Source of the DNA: a virus
Virus record (IMG/VR): IMGVR_UViG_3300049483_000059
Location: 1-26,410 of that record
Length of the DNA stretch: 26,410 nt
Direction: 5' to 3' (one strand)
Positions within the stretch are counted from its first letter, which is position 1. Every line of letters starts with the position of its first letter. The notes under the pieces are model-generated. The model saw nothing but the letters and a program-made list of their open reading frames with translations, did not search any database and was not told where the DNA came from. Shown piece by piece: positions 15,339 through 20,080 of this stretch. A program made the position numbers and the translations under genes.

Positions 15339-15356
15339 ATATGCCCTGTTATTTTC
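15331..15356 (-). promoter_or_regulatory. Phage promoter-like element, copy 3
   Basis: Identical to copy 2 except for the first base: on the minus strand GAAAATAACAGGG, then CATATAATAGAAC. TATAAT lies at 15341-15336. It sits immediately downstream of the terminator at 15361-15389, the usual place for a fresh start. No -35 is visible. Unlike the other copies it runs directly into a hairpin with a T-tract. Confidence 0.72.
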
Positions 15357-15360
15357 GCGG

Positions 15361-15389
15361 AAAAAAATAACCCGATGTTCTGGGTTATT
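15361..15389 (-). terminator. Hairpin terminator with shared loop, copy 2
   Basis: On the minus strand AATAACCC, loop AGAACATC, then GGGTTATT and a T-run. It lies 11 nt after the stop of the 74-residue gene and just before promoter-like copy 3. The loop differs by one base from the other three members. Confidence 0.88.
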
Positions 15390-15399
15390 GTAAATCTTG

Positions 15400-15624
15400 T
15401 TACTTGCGGTAAATCAAAACGCTGATAGCGATCTGAAATTCGTTAAACATTTTGCTGATGTTCGACTGCAAATCATGGTAACGTAAATCAGTAACTTCTT
15501 CTTCTGCCATTGGCGGTCTGCCGAGTAGTGCGGCTTCGATCAAGTGCTCATTGTATCTAGCGAGAACTTCGATACGTTTCATTGCTGCGTGGATAGTTTG
15601 CAGCTGTGCTTGATTGAGGTTCAT
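15400..15624 (-). CDS. Small helical protein, 74 residues
   Basis: Starts at ATG with AAGAGG 5 nt upstream. Two helices are likely: LNQAQLQTIHAAMKRIEVLA at the N-terminus and LRYHDLQSNISKMFNEFQIA near the C-terminus, joined by an acidic MAEEEVTD linker. There is no clear membrane segment and no recognised family. It follows the 52-residue two-TM gene by 12 nt and is closed by a terminator, so it is the last gene of this small cluster. Confidence 0.7.
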   Translation of the reverse strand: MNLNQAQLQTIHAAMKRIEVLARYNEHLIEAALLGRPPMAEEEVTDLRYHDLQSNISKMFNEFQIAISVLIYRK

Positions 15625-15636
15625 TTGATCCTCTTG

Positions 15637-15795
15637 TTACTTGCGAGCAAATGGATTAATCTCAAGGGCCATTGTGACAAAAGCTATCATTCCTAGCAAT
15701 ATGAGATTGTTTTGAGTAGGCTGAATAGCTCCGATTACGAGCATAAATATGCCTAGGATAACAACGATCCATCCTAGTTTAGCGAGAAGTTCCAT
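15637..15795 (-). CDS. 52-residue two-TM protein
   Basis: A very small gene starting at the ATG at 15795, with AAGGA 7 nt upstream, ending TAA. The protein has two hydrophobic helices, LGWIVVILGIFMLVIGAI (about 7-24) and LILLGMIAFVTMALEI (about 31-46), joined by QPTQNN and ending NPFARK. It resembles a helical hairpin membrane peptide. Holin-like or host-membrane roles are possible but not shown. It lies between two other membrane micro-genes. Confidence 0.72.
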   Translation of the reverse strand: MELLAKLGWIVVILGIFMLVIGAIQPTQNNLILLGMIAFVTMALEINPFARK

Positions 15796-15808
15796 TTCGT
15801 TCTTCCTT

Positions 15809-15964
15809 TTAGTGCTGGCGGCGGATGATGAGAAACAGCAAGTCTACAATCAGACTTAAGAACTTGAAAAGGATGTGGTCAGAATCTTTAGTATTTCCCA
15901 TAGATTCGTGCAATGAAACTGAATCTTTCAAGTCTCCGTACTTAGTTTCCAAATCTTTATACAT
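15809..15964 (-). CDS. 51-residue protein with C-terminal TM
   Basis: The ATG at 15964 starts 4 nt after the stop of the 30-residue gene, with a modest GGTG ribosome site. A charged N-terminal half (MYKDLETKYGDLKDSV) is followed by a C-terminal hydrophobic segment FKFLSLIVDLLFLIIRRQ (about 33-50), typical of a tail-anchored protein with its N-terminus in the cytoplasm. The coupled spacing and weak ribosome site suggest translation depends on the upstream micro-gene. Confidence 0.62.
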   Translation of the reverse strand: MYKDLETKYGDLKDSVSLHESMGNTKDSDHILFKFLSLIVDLLFLIIRRQH

Positions 15965-15968
15965 TATA

Positions 15969-16061
15969 TCACCATCCCACTATTGCAGGATAACCTATCA
16001 TGAAAATCAATAGACCCCAGATGAGGACCATCAAAAAATAAGATTTCCAATTCTGTTTCAT
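15969..16061 (-). CDS. 30-residue single-TM micropeptide
   Basis: ATG at 16061 with AAGGAG 5 nt upstream, ending TGA. The product is almost only a membrane helix: a short basic start (MKQNWKS), then YFLMVLIWGLLIFMIGYPAI. It lies 20 nt beyond a terminator and 4 nt before the next start. Size makes it easy to miss. The strong ribosome site and coupled neighbour support it as real. Confidence 0.62.
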   Translation of the reverse strand: MKQNWKSYFLMVLIWGLLIFMIGYPAIVGW

Positions 16062-16081
16062 TGTTCTCCTTTATGAAAGTG

Positions 16082-16111
16082 AAAAAAAACCAATCCGATG
16101 TTTTGGATTGG
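16082..16111 (-). terminator. Hairpin terminator with shared loop, copy 3
   Basis: On the minus strand CCAATCC, loop AAAACATC, then GGATTGG and a T-run of eight. It follows the 31-residue gene by 13 nt. The next gene starts 20 nt beyond with no promoter-like element between, so termination is probably partial. Confidence 0.87.
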
Positions 16112-16124
16112 GTGGATATGCTTT

Positions 16125-16220
16125 CTACTTTCTGGTATCACGCTCCATATAAACGATGAAGAGTGTGAATGCGGTGACGACTATTACTGTGAAGATGATC
16201 AGAGCGACAGGTGGTGTCAT
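16125..16220 (-). CDS. 31-residue single-TM micropeptide
   Basis: ATG at 16220 overlaps the stop of the HicA-like gene (ATGA). The product is MTPPVALIIFTVIVVTAFTL followed by a short charged end YMERDTRK, so it is a membrane helix with a charged C-terminus. There is no independent ribosome site, so translation should be coupled to the HicA-like gene. That coupling hints that the two products work together, which is inference. Confidence 0.62.
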   Translation of the reverse strand: MTPPVALIIFTVIVVTAFTLFIVYMERDTRK

Positions 16221-16489
16221 AATAGCACGCATGCTGCGAAAATTGCCAAGACGAACACAGCGATGAGTGTGACAAGGCCAGCGGTCTTGAAGAAGTTCCA
16301 CACTTGTGACGCGACGCCGATGCTCATTTCCTTTTTACGGACTATGGTGACATGCCTTCCGTCTTTGATGAGCTTAGCATGATCGCCGTTGCCATTCTCT
16401 ATATCGCAGCCATGCTGAACAGCAAAGGTGATGACCTTGGACGTATCTTTACAGTCGTGCTTGTTACGTATTTCGGCCTTTCCGCTCAT
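16217..16489 (-). CDS. HicA-like domain protein with C-terminal TM anchor
   Basis: I choose the ATG at 16489 (90 residues), which has AAGGAG 8 nt upstream. Residues about 15-70 follow the HicA mRNA-interferase pattern (double-stranded-RNA-binding-like fold). VITFAVQHGCDIENGNGDH contains the G-x-G-(S/D)-H site with likely catalytic H37. Then come KDGRHVTIVRK and the C-terminal helix MSIGVASQVWNFFKTAG, matching the HicA 'K-x-G-x-x-x-x-I-x-K-x-A-G' end. Residues about 72-90 (VTLIAVFVLAIFAACVLL) form a membrane segment, not usual for HicA. No HicB-like gene is recognised beside it. The next gene upstream, a 68-residue acidic protein coupled by ATGA, could be a partner. RNA cleavage is inferred from the pattern; a non-toxin RNA-binding role is possible. 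Confidence 0.62.
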   Translation of the reverse strand: MSGKAEIRNKHDCKDTSKVITFAVQHGCDIENGNGDHAKLIKDGRHVTIVRKKEMSIGVASQVWNFFKTAGLVTLIAVFVLAIFAACVLL

Positions 16490-16692
16490 TTCGAGTCTCC
16501 TTCTGCGAAGCTTTCCACAGTTGTTTCTACGGGAGATGTCCAATTGCCTTTGAATTCTTCAACAGCTTTTTCGACATCGAAGCCTGCCAATTTGTTCAAA
16601 TACTTGTCGAACCATTCGGCATCTTCTTTATTGTCGAACACTACGGTTATTGTGTAGCACTTTTCTGTTACTTTTTTGTTGTCGTCCATCAT
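16486..16692 (-). CDS. 68-residue acidic protein upstream of the HicA-like gene
   Basis: Starts at the first of two ATG codons, with AAGGAG 5-6 nt upstream; the second ATG is 3 nt on. Its stop overlaps the next start (ATGA). A strand-helix pattern KCYTITVVFDNKEDAEWFDKY suggests a small alpha/beta fold, and the C-terminus is acidic (VESFAEGDSK). It does not look like HicB (no RNase H-like core or ribbon-helix-helix). Being acidic and coupled to the HicA-like gene, it could be a partner or inhibitor. That is a hypothesis only. Confidence 0.68.
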   Translation of the reverse strand: MMDDNKKVTEKCYTITVVFDNKEDAEWFDKYLNKLAGFDVEKAVEEFKGNWTSPVETTVESFAEGDSK

Positions 16693-16719
16693 GGTTTCTC
16701 CTTTTTATAGATGGTTGAG

Positions 16720-16749
16720 AAAAAACATAACTCGATGTTTTGAGTTATG
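16720..16749 (-). terminator. Hairpin terminator with shared loop, copy 4
   Basis: On the minus strand CATAACTC, loop AAAACATC, then GAGTTATG and a run of six T. It follows the 74-residue membrane protein gene by 14 nt. The next gene starts 28 nt beyond without a promoter-like element between. Confidence 0.87.
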
Positions 16750-16763
16750 GGGATTGCTTTCTG

Positions 16764-16988
16764 TTACTTGGAAATGCTTTCGATCATGGTATTGAAATCG
16801 TTTTCGTATTCAGAACGAATTTCTGGGTCGTTGATGAATTCGAATAGGACTTTCATGTACAGTCTTGCTAATTGTTTTCGGAAGTTGTACAGTCCGATTA
16901 GTATAATGACCTGGGCGATGATGAGTGCCAGGGTGAATGCTATGGTTACTAGTACAGTGATAAGTACGAGGTGCATTAGGTTAATCAT
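16764..16988 (-). CDS. 74-residue membrane protein
   Basis: The ATG at 16988 has AAGGAG about 8 nt upstream; in-frame sequence upstream crosses the promoter-like element and is not coding. One long or two short membrane helices span about 5-36 (HLVLITVLVTIAFTLALIIA then QVIILIGLYNF). A charged helical tail follows (RKQLARLYMKVLFEFINDPE to ESISK). It is the first gene after promoter-like copy 4 and is closed by a shared-loop terminator. Family unknown. Confidence 0.76.
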   Translation of the reverse strand: MINLMHLVLITVLVTIAFTLALIIAQVIILIGLYNFRKQLARLYMKVLFEFINDPEIRSEYENDFNTMIESISK

Positions 16989-17026
16989 TTTATTTCTCCT
17001 TTTAGGGTTGGGTGGGGTATGTTGTG

Positions 17027-17052
17027 GTTCTATTATATGCCCTGTTATTTTA
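17027..17052 (-). promoter_or_regulatory. Phage promoter-like element, copy 4
   Basis: On the minus strand it begins TAAAATAACAGGG and ends CATATAATAGAAC, identical over 26 nt to copy 2. TATAAT is the -10. It lies directly downstream of the terminator at 17060 and about 40 nt before the ATG of the 74-residue gene. The leader has no G between AGAACC and the GGAG ribosome site. Confidence 0.77.
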
Positions 17053-17059
17053 GCGTTAT

Positions 17060-17094
17060 AAAAAAATAAAGCCAAGTTATTTACCTGGCTTTAT
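17060..17094 (-). terminator. Hairpin terminator of the 132-residue gene
   Basis: On the minus strand ATAAAGCCA, an 11-nt loop, then TGGCTTTAT and a T-run. It lies 14 nt after the stop of the 132-residue gene and just before promoter-like copy 4. Its loop (GGTAAATAACT) is unlike the shared loop of the other four terminators. Confidence 0.87.
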
Positions 17095-17108
17095 GTATTT
17101 ACTGACCC

Positions 17109-17507
17109 TTAGTCTCTGATGAGGCCAAAGGCTTTCGAAATGATCGCGTTACCGCTATGTTCGAATACGAGTATGATGCCAACTGTTAAAAGCTTGGCAG
17201 CGATATCGACATTCTTTTGACGCTGGGCTGCATCAATCTTTCGTTGTTCAATTCTGATTGCGGCCATTTGCTTAAGATCTTCGACGATAACGGTGTGCTC
17301 GTGTTTGACATCTTCTTGAGCATATTCGGTTTGCTTCAACTCAAGAGTTCGTGAATGAGCATCAAGGCTTGCGATCTGGGCTAAGATCTTTGTATATTGA
17401 TCAGATCCTGGCTCTACGTTCTCTAAGGAAACGTACAGTCTTAATTCTTGTTCCTTACGTAATTCTTCTACGCTCGGTAGTTTAGGTACGGACATTTTCT
17501 TTGTCAT
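17109..17507 (-). CDS. Coiled-coil protein with C-terminal hydrophobic segment
   Basis: A 132-residue protein starting at ATG with AAGGAG 6 nt upstream, first gene after promoter-like copy 5. Residues about 14-100 are highly charged and helical (VEELRKEQELRLYVSLENVE, then a Gln/Lys/Glu-rich stretch to about 98), a probable long coiled coil. Residues about 101-126 (DIAAKLLTVGIILVFEHSGN then AIISKAFGLI) are hydrophobic and may anchor it in the membrane. I recall similar small proteins from gut phages without known function. No enzyme motif is visible. Confidence 0.72.
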   Translation of the reverse strand: MTKKMSVPKLPSVEELRKEQELRLYVSLENVEPGSDQYTKILAQIASLDAHSRTLELKQTEYAQEDVKHEHTVIVEDLKQMAAIRIEQRKIDAAQRQKNVDIAAKLLTVGIILVFEHSGNAIISKAFGLIRD

Positions 17508-17558
17508 GGTTTCTCCTTACGGGTGTGTATGAGTAGTTCTTGGGGTTAATAGTGTGTG

Positions 17559-17584
17559 GTTCTATTATATCCCATGTTATATTA
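17559..17584 (-). promoter_or_regulatory. Phage promoter-like element, copy 5
   Basis: On the minus strand it begins TAATATAACATGG and ends GATATAATAGAAC, differing from copy 2 at three or four positions but keeping TATAATAGAAC. It lies 32 nt after the holin-like gene and about 50 nt before the 132-residue gene. The leader is C/A-rich with only two G before the ribosome site. It opens the small-gene region downstream of the lysis genes. Confidence 0.7.
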
Positions 17585-17615
17585 ACCCTTCCAACTATCA
17601 TTTTGACGGTCGTGG

Positions 17616-18116
17616 CTATTCCTTAGGCTTGCCAGGAAGACCAACAAGCTTGGACAGCAGGTCCGACAGGTTGCCTTTGACCCAGTCCGTAAGGTTGCCA
17701 TTCTGCGTGGAGTATATACCCAGGATAAGGCCTAGGAAGACCTGGATAATTACTGCAGTCTCAACAACAGGCATAACTTTATATAGACGCACGAACATAC
17801 CAAGCACGTAATAAGCAGTAGCGAACGCAGGAAGCCAATATAGGGTTATATCTTGAAGTGTCTTATACACCTGGACAGGCATGGACGGTATAGTAACATT
17901 GCCTCCCCTACCAGTGATGTAGTAGAGAGATGAACTTACGGTCAACAGCATACCAATGGCCGCTGATAGACCGGTCAAACCGGCGATGATATCCTCGTTA
18001 ATCGGGACTGTCCATACCTCAGCGATAGCGACAATGGCGCCGATGAGTGTTGGTATGACAAGAAGAGCGATCCACTTGATGACATCGTACACTTTATCAT
18101 TTAACGGTTTAAGCAT
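17616..18116 (-). CDS. Holin-like protein with an internal duplication
   Basis: A 166-residue membrane protein likely to be the holin that permeabilises the membrane for the lysozyme. The first half (about 9-66) resembles phage r1t-type holins: VYDVIKWIALLVIPTLIGAI, then a second hydrophobic segment ending GMLLTVSSSLYY. The second half (about 82-140) repeats the layout: VYKTLQDITLYWLPAFATAY, then VVETAVIIQVFLGLILGIYS. The Val-Tyr start, a Pro 13 positions later and a final G-x-x-L-x-x-x-S recur at equal spacing. So about four membrane helices are expected instead of two. The tail is short and soluble. Start ATG overlaps the previous stop (TAATG) with AAGGAG upstream. The order lysozyme, small TM protein, holin supports the call. 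Confidence 0.74.
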   Translation of the reverse strand: MLKPLNDKVYDVIKWIALLVIPTLIGAIVAIAEVWTVPINEDIIAGLTGLSAAIGMLLTVSSSLYYITGRGGNVTIPSMPVQVYKTLQDITLYWLPAFATAYYVLGMFVRLYKVMPVVETAVIIQVFLGLILGIYSTQNGNLTDWVKGNLSDLLSKLVGLPGKPKE

Positions 18117-18430
18117 TACGTTTGCTCCTTGATTTCAATTTTTAATTGGAAGACGGCTTCCATCATCCGAGATATGTTGCCGTTACCCCCAACGTCTCGG
18201 TAAGCCTCGAATAGTTCATTAATGACCCGGAAGTCCTCCGGGCTTATGTGATTTGCCGATATATGTTTCTGAGCTAAGTACGACAGCCTGTCATGTAAAA
18301 GCCCTTTCACGGCACGTTCTATTTTTCCGGTCTTTGTCATTCTTGCGCCAAAGAAAGTCCAAAAGCCCTGGCTAGCTGCCAAGGCTGTTATAATAAGTAA
18401 CAGTTGTTGTATTATGGGATCTATACTCAT
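18116..18430 (-). CDS. Small one-TM phage lysis-region protein
   Basis: A 104-residue protein with an N-terminal membrane segment (about 5-28, PIIQQLLLIITALAASQGFW) and a soluble end. The end has LLHDRLSYLAQKHI, HISPEDFRVINELFEAYRDV and GGNGNI. The LLHDR...I...DEL/EDF...LF-x-AY-x-x-x-GGNG pattern is a familiar small phage family of unknown function that sits beside holins and lysins in Gram-positive phages. It may be a second holin-like or spanin-like helper, but this is unproven. ATG overlaps the previous stop (ATGA); the ribosome site is weak, so translation is probably coupled. Confidence 0.74.
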   Translation of the reverse strand: MSIDPIIQQLLLIITALAASQGFWTFFGARMTKTGKIERAVKGLLHDRLSYLAQKHISANHISPEDFRVINELFEAYRDVGGNGNISRMMEAVFQLKIEIKEQT

Positions 18431-18705
18431 TGTGCTTCTGGGTCCTTTTCAGTGTATGTGCTAAAAGTTGGAATAATTTTTTGTAAACCTGGTTCAAATG
18501 TCATCACAACTTCAACAACTCTTGCCGGAACTATCGTCCCAGTCTTCTCTTCTAGAATGCCGACAACGTCTCCCAGTTCGTAATCTGTACCAAACTTATA
18601 CGGGCCAGTATCATTAGCGACACCGTCCGTGAATAAAAAACGTTCTGAATTTTTAAGATAGACACGTGCATCAGTGGCTATCAGAGCGGGGATATCAATT
18701 GCCAT
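18427..18705 (-). CDS. C-terminal part of a Gp37-like tail protein, encoded separately
   Basis: A 92-residue protein with AGGAG 6-7 nt before its ATG. It matches the usual C-terminal end of siphovirus ReqiPepy6 Gp37-like tail proteins: KFGTDYELGDVVGI (compare the typical Y-G-x-D-Y-D-L-G-D-I-V), then ARVVEVV and KIIPTFS (typical R-I-x-E-V and P-T-F-G). The N-terminal part of this family is in the 700-residue gene at 22490-24592, which lacks this end. It therefore looks like the two halves of one ancestral protein, now separated by fibre and lysozyme genes. It has its own start and may associate with the other half in the tail tip. Confidence 0.7.
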   Translation of the reverse strand: MAIDIPALIATDARVYLKNSERFLFTDGVANDTGPYKFGTDYELGDVVGILEEKTGTIVPARVVEVVMTFEPGLQKIIPTFSTYTEKDPEAQ

Positions 18706-18717
18706 TATTTGCTCCTA

Positions 18718-20070
18718 CTATTTCTTTACCAGAGCAAGTAGAGGAACCCACCACGGCCCGCCTAAAATCGGGCAGACAATATTTTGTGGAAGTGGGTTTC
18801 CGAGATTGTCACAAACCATGTGAAACAGCCACGGTGTTAGATGCGGAGATAACTTTGCCAAATCCGCAGTACCATCAATCGGTATTGATTCGATCCGTGC
18901 CCAGGATCCAGAAATCTCTAGCACGTTGACTATGTTGTTTTGATTAGCGTTTGACGGATATACAAGGCCGATGTACCGTAACAGTCCATTGCCGTTTATC
19001 CCTTTAGATGGGCCATAGTCTTTTGCTGAGATTTTCTTCCATCCTCTTTCATCGTTGAAACGCTGAATATACTGTTGCCATTGTATGGGCAACAACGTTT
19101 CTTCGTAAGCGGTTTTAGGTGTATGGCTCATCGTTTGAGTGAGCGGTCCACCATTCGGCGGAATTTTTAATGGAGCATGGGTGAACTTCCAGTTTTCCGC
19201 GGCAACACGATAGAAATTTTTTGATGGGGTTGTATTCGGCGGATTCGTTACTCGTTGGTCAACAAAGGCCATGTGTTCAACATTGTTCAGTGTGTATGTA
19301 ACTGTAACAATTCCATTGATAGGGGTATTACCCAATGAAACTTTTTTGAACGTTACAACTGGTTCAGGATCGGGATTGGGATTAGGATCGGGCTCAGTCT
19401 CTGGAACATTCCCAAAGTAAGCTGCCAATTCTTCCTCCGAACCATAAAACAGGTTGCAGTCCAAGAAATGTCCAGGGGCACCAGGCAATAAGAACTTATC
19501 GCCGAATTGCCACATCTTTACTGTTCCTGGGCAGTTCATGTAATTGAACGGTTTGTCCAAACGTTCGATGCGTGTCTTTAATATGTCCCAATCAGCAACC
19601 TGATTAAAGAACGTATCGAATGTAGGATATTGAGCCCACCAATAATCCGTTTTAGGCCAGCTGGTTAGGTTTAATAAAAACCATTCGCCTGTATAAATAA
19701 TTGTTTTCCACAGTGGCTTGCAAAGATTTAAGAACTTTATAAGTTCTCCGGCATAAGTATTAGCCGCATAACCAAACTTAGAGACTTCCACATCGACTGC
19801 TACAGATTTTGCTTCTGCTGGCATATTAGCCTTCAGCCAATTATAATTACCCTGGCCATCGACCCATGGGTTGTACACGAAGTATGGGAATCGTACAAAG
19901 TTTTTAGACTGTTCCCATTGTATCACAAAATTTTTGTCCATATGATGTCCGCCGTTCATATCGTTCAGGCGAATACCAATGCCAGCAACGCCACCAGCTT
20001 TAAGGACGGCTTCATCCAGATCCGGATTGCCTTCCCATACATCAATTACGAGACAAGTATTTGGTTTCAC
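18718..20070 (-). CDS. GH25 lysozyme (endolysin) with Pro/Asp linker and C-terminal module
   Basis: A 450-residue peptidoglycan hydrolase that should cut the glycan chain of the Gram-positive wall. The GH25 domain covers about 1-222: VIDVWEG (D10), an FPYFVYNPW region, AVDVE (D93, E95: the catalytic D-x-E), YTGEWF, YWWAQYP, and WQFGD...PGAPGHFLDCNLFYG near the end of the domain. A linker TEPDPNPNPDPEP (about 225-237) leads to a C-terminal module of about 210 residues with NVLEISGSWARIESIP near residue 390, which may be SH3-like and bind the wall. No signal peptide is seen, so release by the holin is expected. Start is GTG with AAGGAG 6-7 nt upstream. A tail-tip role is an alternative, because it lies between fibre and tail fragments. 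Confidence 0.86.
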   Translation of the reverse strand: MKPNTCLVIDVWEGNPDLDEAVLKAGGVAGIGIRLNDMNGGHHMDKNFVIQWEQSKNFVRFPYFVYNPWVDGQGNYNWLKANMPAEAKSVAVDVEVSKFGYAANTYAGELIKFLNLCKPLWKTIIYTGEWFLLNLTSWPKTDYWWAQYPTFDTFFNQVADWDILKTRIERLDKPFNYMNCPGTVKMWQFGDKFLLPGAPGHFLDCNLFYGSEEELAAYFGNVPETEPDPNPNPDPEPVVTFKKVSLGNTPINGIVTVTYTLNNVEHMAFVDQRVTNPPNTTPSKNFYRVAAENWKFTHAPLKIPPNGGPLTQTMSHTPKTAYEETLLPIQWQQYIQRFNDERGWKKISAKDYGPSKGINGNGLLRYIGLVYPSNANQNNIVNVLEISGSWARIESIPIDGTADLAKLSPHLTPWLFHMVCDNLGNPLPQNIVCPILGGPWWVPLLALVKK

Positions 20071-20080
20071 TTATTTCTCC

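Noticed and set aside
16217-16692. Classical HicAB toxin-antitoxin pair
   Set aside because: The upstream 68-residue protein shows no HicB RNase H-like core or DNA-binding tail, so only the HicA-like part is called.
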